DNA from: Shewanella psychrotolerans
GTDB taxonomy: Bacteria; Pseudomonadota; Gammaproteobacteria; Enterobacterales; Shewanellaceae
Direction of reading: 5' to 3'
Assembly (NCBI RefSeq): GCF_019457595.1
Contig: NZ_CP080419.1
Span: 1,984,001 to 2,048,000 of the forward strand
Length of the DNA: 64,000 nt
The notes beneath the pieces were generated by a model, which worked only from the letters and a program-made list of their open reading frames with translations, was not told where the DNA came from and made no database searches. The translations under genes were made by a program, and so were the position numbers. Of this stretch, positions 27,456 through 35,038 are shown piece by piece; position 1 is the stretch's first letter, and each line of letters begins with the position of its first letter.

Positions 27456-29306
27456 ATGAAGTTGAAGTTTGATAGGGCCTTATCGTTAGTTGCCGTTGGA
27501 GTTATTGGTGCACTGCAAACTGCTTATGCGGCACCGGTTTATGAGATTCAAAACATTGAAGACTTTGATCTCCATGGTACTTTAGAGTCAACGATCAATG
27601 GATATGGAATATCTGTTAATCAAAATGATCAGGTGGTTGGTATATCTAAGGGTAAGAAAAAACTAGAAGTTGACGATGAAGATGGCGATCTCATTGATAT
27701 TGAAGATGGTATTCCGCCAGAAGAGTTGGTGACTTACTCAGTCGATAAGCCCATTTTAGCTAACAACTTTACCTTTCTTGCTGAAGGTAATGGTTGGTTG
27801 CCAATGTTCGATTCTGTATTTGGAACGACACCACCAAAAGATACCGATGAAAATGTGCCTGAGTCCATTAATTCGGTTAATGCCTACTATTACGATGTCA
27901 ACAATGCGGGTGTAAAAGTTGGCGCTTATAGCGCACCAGAACAAAAAGTGGAATATACCGGTGACAAGACAGGTGTTCATGAAGATCAAGAGTTCTGGTA
28001 TTTCCGAGAGTTCGAAGACCGAGGCTTTGTTAAATCCGCTGCAGGTAACGATGTTCCATTAGTTCCACCATATAATGTATATATAAAAGACGATACTAGC
28101 GTCACCGTTGGTGGTTTGTCGGTGGCAGCTGCAATTAACGAAAATAACCTGATCGCAGGTTATGCCGCGACGGATATCGCTAAATCTAGTGCTGATCGTA
28201 TTGATAAGTGTATCTCGGGTGAAACTTACCCTATCGATGTCTGTGTGCAGAGAGATCAGTATCCAGATAGCAATGGTTATCGTCGTATTCTTTATCAAAC
28301 TCGCGCATTTGTTTGGCAGTTTGATGGTAATGATTCTGTTGTTGCGACTGAGTTAGCGTTACCTGAGAACTTAGATACCACAGGTGATCGCGTCTATACC
28401 GCCCAAGGGTTAGGTATTAATGCCGATGGCACGGTTGTAGGTCGTTCTCACATCAATCGTAACGGTGATAAAGATAAATTTGCCTATGATGCTGCGTATT
28501 GGGTAAAAGATGATACTGGCAAGTATCAGTACAATTGGGTCAAGATGAACAATGATCAACTTTCATCTATTGCTTACGATATCAATGATAACGGCATTTT
28601 GGTCGGCAGTTACAAGCAATATATTGAAGGCTATTTGCGTGATAAGTTCTTTTATTTAGATACGAATCAAGCCGACCCGGTCTTAGTGACACCAAATGAT
28701 TTCTATAATGGGATGTCAGATCGCAGCTCGCGTCCGAAGGGGATCAATAATAAAGATCAAGTGGTGGGTTATGTTGAAGTCAGTAGCGAAAAGGAGAAGC
28801 CACGTATAAAAGCGGGTTTCCTTTTTGATAAAGCAGCCGATGAATTTAACGATATTAATGACCTGCTAGTCTGTGAGTCTAAAGGGTACGTGCAAAACGC
28901 CGAAGGCAATTGGAAACGCAATAGAGTTACCGTGATCGACGATAGCGGAGAAGAGCTCTCTTATGAGAGCGAGATCCGTATCGTAGAAGCTAATAGTATT
29001 AATGATGACGGCACCATTGTCGGTACGGCGTTTATTCGTAAGCCGTCTTATCAATTTGATATCAAAGGTGATCTTGTTATTGGTGAAAATGGTAAGCCAT
29101 TGTTTTTATTAAATGCCGACGGACAACCCGTGACCTCTTATATTCCTAGAATGGTGGTGTTAAAGCCTACTTCATCGGGTACTGCTTGTACTGAAAAAGA
29201 GAATGATAACAGCGGCAATGGAGATTATAAACGTAAAGGTGCAGCAAGTTTTGCTTGGCTTTTCGCACTGCCGTTAGTGTGGTTTAGACGTCGTCGCCAT
29301 GGCTAA
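27456..29306 (+). CDS. DUF3466 family exported protein with C-terminal sorting tail
   Basis: A 616-residue exported protein with a signal peptide (about residues 1-25, ending AYAA). It contains repeated short motifs of the form G-(I/S)-N-x-(N/D)-(D/G)-x-V-V-G. Examples are GISVNQNDQVVGIS, GINADGTVVGRS, DINDNGILVGSY, GINNKDQVVGYV and SINDDGTIVGTA, a beta-propeller-like repeat series. The C-terminus is a small-residue motif, a hydrophobic helix and a basic tail (KGAASFAWLFALPLVWFRRRRHG). That pattern resembles rhombosortase (GlyGly-CTERM type) sorting signals. DUF3466 genes sit between uup and rmf in Shewanella-type genomes. Function unknown. Confidence 0.85.
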   Translation: MKLKFDRALSLVAVGVIGALQTAYAAPVYEIQNIEDFDLHGTLESTINGYGISVNQNDQVVGISKGKKKLEVDDEDGDLIDIEDGIPPEELVTYSVDKPILANNFTFLAEGNGWLPMFDSVFGTTPPKDTDENVPESINSVNAYYYDVNNAGVKVGAYSAPEQKVEYTGDKTGVHEDQEFWYFREFEDRGFVKSAAGNDVPLVPPYNVYIKDDTSVTVGGLSVAAAINENNLIAGYAATDIAKSSADRIDKCISGETYPIDVCVQRDQYPDSNGYRRILYQTRAFVWQFDGNDSVVATELALPENLDTTGDRVYTAQGLGINADGTVVGRSHINRNGDKDKFAYDAAYWVKDDTGKYQYNWVKMNNDQLSSIAYDINDNGILVGSYKQYIEGYLRDKFFYLDTNQADPVLVTPNDFYNGMSDRSSRPKGINNKDQVVGYVEVSSEKEKPRIKAGFLFDKAADEFNDINDLLVCESKGYVQNAEGNWKRNRVTVIDDSGEELSYESEIRIVEANSINDDGTIVGTAFIRKPSYQFDIKGDLVIGENGKPLFLLNADGQPVTSYIPRMVVLKPTSSGTACTEKENDNSGNGDYKRKGAASFAWLFALPLVWFRRRRHG

Positions 29307-29330
29307 TTGCTGTTAGAACTATTTGAGCTA

Positions 29331-29361
29331 AAAATCGAGGATAATACCTCGATTTTTTTTT
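29331..29361 (+). terminator. Terminator after the DUF3466 gene
   Basis: AAAATCGAGG-(ATAATA)-CCTCGATTTT with a run of T. It separates the rlmKL-uup operon from rmf. Confidence 0.9.
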
Positions 29362-29491
29362 AATAGAGAACTCATGAGCTTAAAAAATAAGCAGGCAAAA
29401 AGACAAATTTTTAATTGATCTCAGTAGAAAAAAGTTCTATTTCTATCAGTGAGGCTTCGGCTTCTCGGACTTTAGAACAGAGGATGCTTGC

Positions 29492-29668
29492 ATGAAAAGA
29501 CAAAAAAGAGATCGTCTAGATAGAGCTTTTTCGAAAGGATTTCAGGCTGGAATCGGTGGACGTTCCAAGGAGAATTGTCCTTATTCAACATTAGACTCTA
29601 AGTCGCATTGGTTAGGGGGGTGGCGTGAAGGCGTCGATGGTCGCCTCAGTGGGTTATTTAACAAGTGA
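29492..29668 (+). CDS. rmf: Ribosome modulation factor
   Basis: A 58-residue basic protein, MKRQKRDRLDRAFSKGFQAG..., with the RMF family features. These are the basic N-terminus, GRSKENCPY near residue 24 and WLGGWREG near residue 40. RMF binds 70S ribosomes in stationary phase and drives formation of inactive 100S dimers. Its position next to fabA, divided only by a terminator, is the same as in E. coli (rmf-fabA convergent). AGAGGA lies about 8 bases before the start. Confidence 0.95.
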   Translation: MKRQKRDRLDRAFSKGFQAGIGGRSKENCPYSTLDSKSHWLGGWREGVDGRLSGLFNK

Positions 29669-29677
29669 CGCAGAGTT

Positions 29678-29699
29678 GCCCTCTAAAAGAGGGCATTTT
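29678..29699 (+). terminator. Terminator after rmf
   Basis: GCCCTCT-(AAA)-AGAGGGC followed by ATTTTT, 9 bases past the rmf stop, between the convergent rmf and fabA genes. Confidence 0.88.
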
Positions 29700-29728
29700 T
29701 ATATCATTAATAGGTCGTAGGTGCTTGA

Positions 29729-30244
29729 CTAGAAAGTCGAAGTGTCACTGAAAATACCTACTTTTAAATCTTTAGCTGAATAGATCTCACGTCCATCAAC
29801 TTCCATGACAGCATCGGCAATCCCCATGACTAACTTGCGATACACTTTACGCTTAATGGTTAGCTTGTAAGTGACCTTTTTAGCATCAGGTAATACTTGC
29901 CCTGTAAATTTGACTTCACCTACACCGAGTGCTCGGCCTTTGCCCTCAGCACCTTCCCAACCAAGGAAGAAACCAACGAGTTGCCACATCGCATCTAAGC
30001 CAAGACAACCAGGCATGACTGGGTCGGTTTGAAAATGACAGTCAAAAAACCAAAGAGAAGGGTCAATATCTAGTTCGGCTACAATTTCACCTTTGCCAAA
30101 CTCGCCACCATTGTCGTTAATTTTTACGATTCGGTCGATCATCAACATGTTGTCGATAGGAAGGCGAGGAGAGTTGGCGCCAAATAGGTTTCCGAGGCCG
30201 CAAGCCACTAATTCTTCTTTGTTGAAACTGTTTGCTTTATTCAT
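29729..30244 (-). CDS. fabA: 3-hydroxyacyl-[ACP] dehydratase/isomerase FabA
   Basis: A 171-residue hot-dog-fold enzyme. It dehydrates 3-hydroxydecanoyl-ACP and isomerises trans-2 to cis-3-decenoyl-ACP, the entry to unsaturated fatty acids. The active-site H70 (WFFDCH) and D84 ([11 protein letters not shown]) fall at the same numbers as in E. coli when the ATG at 30244 is used. That supports it over the in-frame GTG at 30256, which would add MKLI. A GAAG element lies 6 bases before this ATG. A FabR-like operator sits 36 bases upstream. Confidence 0.96.
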   Translation of the reverse strand: MNKANSFNKEELVACGLGNLFGANSPRLPIDNMLMIDRIVKINDNGGEFGKGEIVAELDIDPSLWFFDCHFQTDPVMPGCLGLDAMWQLVGFFLGWEGAEGKGRALGVGEVKFTGQVLPDAKKVTYKLTIKRKVYRKLVMGIADAVMEVDGREIYSAKDLKVGIFSDTSTF

Positions 30245-30279
30245 TATTAACTTCACTCCGTAATAAGAGATGCAAGGTT

Positions 30280-30297
30280 AGCGAACACGTGTAAGCT
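30280..30297 (-). promoter_or_regulatory. FabR-like operator upstream of fabA
   Basis: AGCGAACACGTGTAAGCT is an 18-base near-palindrome. It closely follows the enteric FabR operator pattern AGCGTACACGTGTTCGCT, with the ACACGTGT core exact. It lies 36-53 bases before the fabA start, where a repressor of unsaturated fatty-acid synthesis would act, and 12 bases from the stop of the upstream Lon-like gene. Confidence 0.8.
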
Positions 30298-30309
30298 AAA
30301 CAACTCCGA

Positions 30310-32034
30310 TCAGCTAGAAAGTTTCAACTTTTCGAGCAGCTTAGCAAAAAAAGAGGGCTCCTCGTCTGGATAACCCGCTAATCCTTCAAGGCGAGTTTGC
30401 ACTAATCCATATAAGCTATTCTCTTCGAACTGTCCATTCTCATCTCGGGCACCGGCAGGCTTCTTCATTAAAATCGTGACAGCTTCATCAATATGTTCGA
30501 CTTGATACAAGTGGAACTTATTTTCTGAAATCGCTTGGATGACTTCCTGGTGAAGATTGAGCTGCTGGACGTTTGATTTGGGCAAAATAACCCCTTGGGT
30601 TCCCGTTAACCCACGTCGTTTACAAAGACTGAAAAAGCCTTCAATTTTCTCGTTAACGCCGCCAATCGCCTGTACTTGGCCAAACTGATCTATTGCGCCA
30701 GTGGCTGCAATACCTTGATCAATCGGTTGCTCGGCAATGGCTGACATCAAGGCGCAGTATTCTGCTAATGAGGCGCTATCTCCGTCTATCTCTTGATATG
30801 ATTGTTCAAAGACGATGTTGGCGTTTAAGTGCAGTGGTGCATCCTTGCCAAAGATTCGATATAGGCAAGATGAAAGGATCATCAACCCCTTGGCATGAAT
30901 ATTACCGCCAAGTTCTGACTTTCTCTCAATATCAGCCACTTCTCCATCGCCATAGTGTACTGATGCGGTGATACGAGCGGGCTCACCGTAACAGTATTCT
31001 GCGGTATCGAGCACCGTTAGGCCGTTGATCTGCCCCACCATAGTTCCATCTGTCGGCAGGTTGATAAAGTTATCATCAAAACTCTGCGCCGACAGTTCTT
31101 GAGATGCATCATGGCGTCTTGTTTGCTGCAGCAGTGCATGTTCTATTGCTTGGTCATTAAGGGTACGTGAATCACTATAAGCACAAGCTTGTTCCATTAA
31201 TTGCACTAATGGGACAGTTAATAGTGTCAGATGCTGCTGATGATCGGCAAGTCTTGAGCTATAAGTGAACAATGGTGTAACGGCTGATTGTTCTAGGGTG
31301 ACATTGTGCTCATCTGCAAGTGTCAGCAGCCAACTTAGATAAGCTTGCTCGCTATATTGAGGTATGGCTATCTCGGTAACTAATTCGCCAAGCAGCGGGA
31401 AATGACTCGAGAACAGACGCTCTTCAACATAAGACACACTGTATAACGCGCTACTGCCCACTAAGATGACTTTGCATTGCAATGGTACGTTTGGCCAATC
31501 AGAATGCACTGCATAATAACCTTGGTCGATGATCTGCAGTAATAGTTCCCACATAGACTCGCGTTTCCACAAGGATTCGGCGCAGATAAATAAATAGTGG
31601 CAATCAGCTAAGGCACCAGCATGATATTGTTGTGGTTTCGCTGCACTTAGGTGTCCTATCAGATCACGCCTTTTGATGTTGCCACTAAGGTAGCGATATT
31701 GCACTCGTGCTTGGCTGACGTTATCTTCGCCTATGCTCGCTTGCCACTTTAACTGCTGGTTTTGATCATTGCTGCCGTTGTTAATCTGGTTTAAATACAG
31801 ATCTGATTTAGCCTGTTGGCTATTAACGAGCGACTCAATCAATTTAAGACGATCGATACCACGCTGGTCGGCAAGGTACATATGTTGACCTTGGGTATTC
31901 GCCAACAGCTTAAATGCATCGAGAGTGCGTTCTTGGCCAAGTAATCTTGACTGAATATGTTTGTCGATACTGGTAACAGATGGGATAGTAAAACTAGGTG
32001 ATAGCGAAGCAGTCGAAATTGGATTTGCGTTCAT
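30310..32034 (-). CDS. ycbZ: Lon-family protease without canonical ATPase (YcbZ/LonH-type)
   Basis: A 574-residue protein whose C-terminal third is a Lon protease domain. The catalytic S420 lies in EIDGDSASLAEYCAL and K463 in GGVNEKIEGFF, 43 residues apart as in E. coli Lon (S679/K722). The N-terminal part resembles E. coli YcbZ (586 residues) and has no visible Walker A motif, as expected for this degenerate AAA-like region. YcbZ has been linked to ribosome-related functions but its substrates are unclear. The ycbZ-fabA-rmf order equals that of E. coli. Downstream fabA probably has its own FabR-controlled promoter in the 65-base gap. Confidence 0.9.
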   Translation of the reverse strand: MNANPISTASLSPSFTIPSVTSIDKHIQSRLLGQERTLDAFKLLANTQGQHMYLADQRGIDRLKLIESLVNSQQAKSDLYLNQINNGSNDQNQQLKWQASIGEDNVSQARVQYRYLSGNIKRRDLIGHLSAAKPQQYHAGALADCHYLFICAESLWKRESMWELLLQIIDQGYYAVHSDWPNVPLQCKVILVGSSALYSVSYVEERLFSSHFPLLGELVTEIAIPQYSEQAYLSWLLTLADEHNVTLEQSAVTPLFTYSSRLADHQQHLTLLTVPLVQLMEQACAYSDSRTLNDQAIEHALLQQTRRHDASQELSAQSFDDNFINLPTDGTMVGQINGLTVLDTAEYCYGEPARITASVHYGDGEVADIERKSELGGNIHAKGLMILSSCLYRIFGKDAPLHLNANIVFEQSYQEIDGDSASLAEYCALMSAIAEQPIDQGIAATGAIDQFGQVQAIGGVNEKIEGFFSLCKRRGLTGTQGVILPKSNVQQLNLHQEVIQAISENKFHLYQVEHIDEAVTILMKKPAGARDENGQFEENSLYGLVQTRLEGLAGYPDEEPSFFAKLLEKLKLSS

Positions 32035-32252
32035 ATTGGAGAGCTTTATTTAAACATGTTCAGATGTTAGCACAATTTTGTATCGCCCCTATTAAGTTTC
32101 GCTATTTTGGTCTTTATGTAGCTTGTTTTTGAGGTTGTGACTTAAAAATTAACTGAGGTGGCCTATTTCTTGGCCGATCAGTTTTATTTTCCTATAACGT
32201 GCGGTATTTAGGCTTTACATCCTATAAGGATACTTATAATATCACCGCCGCT

Positions 32253-32343
32253 GGAGAGATGGCAGAGTGGTCGAATGCACCGGTCTTGAAAACCGGCACG
32301 GGTTTATAGCCCGTCTAGGGTTCAAATCCCTATCTCTCCGCCA
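32253..32343 (+). tRNA. tRNA-Ser (UGA)
   Basis: A 91-base class II tRNA. The acceptor stem GGAGAGA/TCTCTCC, the anticodon loop CTTGAAA with anticodon TGA, a long variable arm (CACGGGTTTATAGCCCGT), the T arm TAGGGTTCAAATCCCTA and an encoded GCCA end are all visible. Confidence 0.96.
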
Positions 32344-32960
32344 TATTAAAAAGCCCGTTATCGAAAGGTAACGGGCTTTTTGCTGTTTGTAGTATCATCA
32401 TTGTGTACTTTTGTGAGTCATACTCGCTAAAGATAGCAACTAGAACCCTAGGGTTCCTATTGTTTAACATCGGCTATCTCTCCGCGATATTAAAAAAACC
32501 ATCATCGAAAGGTAACGGGCTTTTTGCTGTTTGTAGTATCATCATTGTGTACTTTTGTGAGTCATACTCGCTAAAGATAGCAACTAGAACCCTAGGGTTC
32601 CTATTGTTTAACATCGGCTATCTCTCCGCGATATTAAAGAAACCATCATCGAAAGGTAACGGGCTTTTTGCTGTTTGTAGTATCATCATTGTGTACTTTT
32701 GTGAGTCATACTCGCTAAAGATAGCAACTAGAACCCTAGGGTTCCTATTGTTTAACGTCGGCTATCTCTCGGCCATATTAAAAAAGCCTGTTATCGAAAG
32801 GTCATGTGCTTTTTGCTGTTTTTAGTATCATCATTGTGTACTTTTGTGATTCATACTCGCTAAAGATAGCAACTAAAACCCTAGGGTTTTAGTTGTTTAA
32901 CGTCGGCTATCTCTCGGCCATATTAAAAAAGCCTGTTATCGAAAGGTCATGTGCTTTTTG
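32331..32960 (+). repeat. 144-bp tandem repeats copied from the tRNA-Ser 3' end
   Basis: Four and a third units of 144-145 bp. The TATCTCTC(C/G)G anchor occurs at 32331, 32475, 32619, 32763 and 32908. The first anchor is the real tRNA 3' acceptor strand. Each later unit carries a degenerate T arm (CCCTAGGGTTCCTATTG...), the acceptor end and a terminator-like GTTATCGAAAGGT segment. Because 144 is divisible by 3, a long repetitive frame stays open across the units (about 32403-32825). It has no ribosome site and is not called a gene. Confidence 0.88.
32351..32381 (+). terminator. Terminator of tRNA-Ser
   Basis: AAGCCCGTTA-(TCGAAAGG)-TAACGGGCTT followed by T. In the later tandem units one arm is mutated (ACCATCATCG on the left in units 2-3, TCATGTGC on the right in units 4-5), so only this first hairpin is intact. 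Confidence 0.9.
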
Positions 32961-33938
32961 CTTCGCGCAAGTCTAGCCCTCTCAACGTGTCCCGTATCCC
33001 AGAGGCGGGCGTTATACCTACAAGGTGTTTAATTGAAAGTTTACCTAGTTATTTTCTTCTAATGTTCAGTGGTCCAGCATTTTCCGACAATGTTAAGGAT
33101 ATTTCGAATAAGGTACTTTATGAGTATTTTAAAAGTGATCTAGATTACGAAACTTTTTTCTTAAATTTAAAATCGGGCTTGTGATCGAGTGATAACAAAC
33201 AGGTAGCGTCGCTAAACTTGTATCCAATACGAGTCAACTATCCTACTGGCAGCGTATATTCTGACACCAGATAGCAATTCATTGAAAATTACGACAGCAT
33301 CCTCACATTTGAATGAAAAAAGCAAAATAACAACATCTTAAAAGCATGCTTTATAATTATTAACGGGCTGAATATAGGGTTTGGAGGCAGTTGGTTTAGT
33401 GGTGTTTGCATCGATGGTGATTCATGCAAGGAGCTTAAAATAGATGTTTGGGCGTATAGTGTGCTCTCTGTAAGTAAAAACAGTAGTCACTCGCTTCGCG
33501 AGAGCACGTATTCCAGTAAATGACAAAGGCTGATGGCAACAGGGGGAAGGTCGGCGAAAGCGGTATGTATTTGCATGATGCCCCTATGTTGTCGCGCCTG
33601 ATGAGCAAACTTTTGTCCTATGCTGACGTGGTTATCCCCTGAGTTTGTTTCGGAAAATAGGATAGAGACAGATTGTCTTAAGGCTTATGCCAATAAATGC
33701 GGGTTCTCTCATGACAACTTGTTCTCCACACTCTCGGGATTCATGAAGGTTAAAGCCCAAATATATCTCCCTGAGATGGATCTATTTTCGAGTTGTCCAA
33801 TTCGGTAAACTTGCATGCAATCAACAAATAAGTAACAAAAAAGCTGTATTAAGGTGGATTTTTGTTTATTGTAGATTATGCCGTTAGCATTATATAGCTA
33901 ATGATGTTAACAGCATATTTTTGCGCTAATTAATATCC
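32961..33938. other. Unrecognised region downstream of tRNA-Ser
   Basis: About 980 bases with no gene I can support. Short open frames exist at 32951-33184 (77 codons), 33313-33519 (no start codon; reads NGLNIGFGGSWFSGVCIDGD in part) and 33620-33808 (62 codons). None has a recognisable domain or a clear ribosome site. A small hairpin CTCGC-TTC-GCGAG lies at 33492-33504. The composition and broken frames suit the remains of an integrated element at a tRNA gene. The last 130 bases must hold the promoter of the diguanylate cyclase gene. Confidence 0.4.
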
Positions 33939-34991
33939 ATGATAAAACAACGGCGACTATCTATGAATTTAGCCCAACATCTTAGTGAAACCGAACTCTC
34001 TGCTAGAATTTTGCGTCATGCAGTCCCACGCATGTCTGAACTTGATATCCCCGTAACTCCTGATAATTACGCTGTATGGTATGAGTATTTTCTAGGTGTT
34101 AACCTTGACTTAAAGCGCGCCATCGACGGTTTGTTATCTAATAAGGTTAGTTTTACGCCTGAGGTTAACGCGAGTTTGCACAGCAACTTTATTCAAGAGA
34201 AGTCACCCGAGATCATTGAGAATGTGCAGGTTGAAACTCAAATTCTGATCAATAGTTTGATGTCTAAATTAACCTCAGTGACAACGGGGACGGCTAAGTT
34301 TAGTGTCAGTCTGAGTGAGTTCCATCAGGATCTGTCAAAGTCACCAGATAGGCAAACGCTAGATCGCTTGATCGATACCTTAGCGGAAGAAGTTACCGAT
34401 GTTGTTAAGAGTAATAAAGAGATGGAGCAAAGCCTCTCAGTTATGAGCCAAGAGGTGTCAGCGCTTAAGTCGGAGATGGAAAATCTAAATATGGTTGCCA
34501 TGACCGACCAGTTAACTTCCTTGCATAATCGCCGTGCTTTTGATGCAGAAATTCTCAATCATATTCAATGTTTTAGACAGACGCATACCAACAGCAGTTT
34601 GTTAGTGATTGATATCGATAACTTTAAGGCGTTTAACGATATTCATGGTCACCTAGTAGGCGATAAAGTGCTTGCTTATATTGCTATCGCTTTGAAGCAG
34701 GGGGTTAGAGGAGAGGATTTTGTCGCCCGTTATGGTGGTGAAGAGTTTGTGGTGTTACTTCCAGATACCGATCACTCTGGTGCAGTTGTCGTTGCGGAGC
34801 AGTTACGTAGCCGAATCGCCGAGCGAAAATTAACCATAGGCAAAGATAAAAAGCTCTCTCTTGGTGCGATAACCGTGTCAGTTGGCGTTGCAACCCTTCG
34901 CCATGATGATGATAAAGAAAGCTATTTTGTTCGCGCCGATGAGGCGCTTTATCGTGCCAAATCAGCTGGTCGAAATTGTGTTAAAGGTTAA
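33939..34991 (+). CDS. GGDEF-domain diguanylate cyclase
   Basis: A 350-residue soluble protein. The N-terminal 180 residues form a helical region with no recognised sensor domain and a coiled-coil-like end (SEMENLNMVAMTDQLTSLHNRRAF). A C-terminal GGDEF domain follows. The active-site motif is GGEEF, and an RxxD inhibitory site (RGED) lies five residues before it, so product inhibition by c-di-GMP is likely. It should make c-di-GMP from two GTP. There is no transmembrane segment. ATG 33963 (MNLAQHL) is an alternative start; neither has a strong ribosome site. Confidence 0.9.
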   Translation: MIKQRRLSMNLAQHLSETELSARILRHAVPRMSELDIPVTPDNYAVWYEYFLGVNLDLKRAIDGLLSNKVSFTPEVNASLHSNFIQEKSPEIIENVQVETQILINSLMSKLTSVTTGTAKFSVSLSEFHQDLSKSPDRQTLDRLIDTLAEEVTDVVKSNKEMEQSLSVMSQEVSALKSEMENLNMVAMTDQLTSLHNRRAFDAEILNHIQCFRQTHTNSSLLVIDIDNFKAFNDIHGHLVGDKVLAYIAIALKQGVRGEDFVARYGGEEFVVLLPDTDHSGAVVVAEQLRSRIAERKLTIGKDKKLSLGAITVSVGVATLRHDDDKESYFVRADEALYRAKSAGRNCVKG

Positions 34992-35025
34992 GCTAACAAT
35001 TTAGCTAGTGCTAAAGTTAGCTTAA
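34988..35025. terminator. Long hairpin between convergent genes
   Basis: TTAAGCTAAC-AA-TTTAGC-(TAGT)-GCTAAA-GTTAGCTTAA folds into a 16-bp stem with a 2-base bulge. It overlaps the end of the diguanylate cyclase gene and ends 14 bases from the patZ-type stop. It probably serves both convergent genes, though T-runs are missing. Confidence 0.6.
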
Positions 35026-35038
35026 GTATCATCAGAGG

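Noticed and set aside
32403..32825. 140-codon frame with three 48-residue repeats
   Set aside because: It arises because the 144-bp DNA repeat has a period divisible by three. There is no ribosome site or homology, and the sequence derives from tRNA and terminator.
32331..32960. Possible CRISPR array
   Set aside because: Units are contiguous 144-bp copies without unique spacers and derive from the tRNA-Ser end; no cas gene is nearby.
33620..33808. 62-codon frame MLTWLSPEFVSENRIETD...
   Set aside because: No ribosome site, no recognisable domain, and it sits in a stretch of broken frames.
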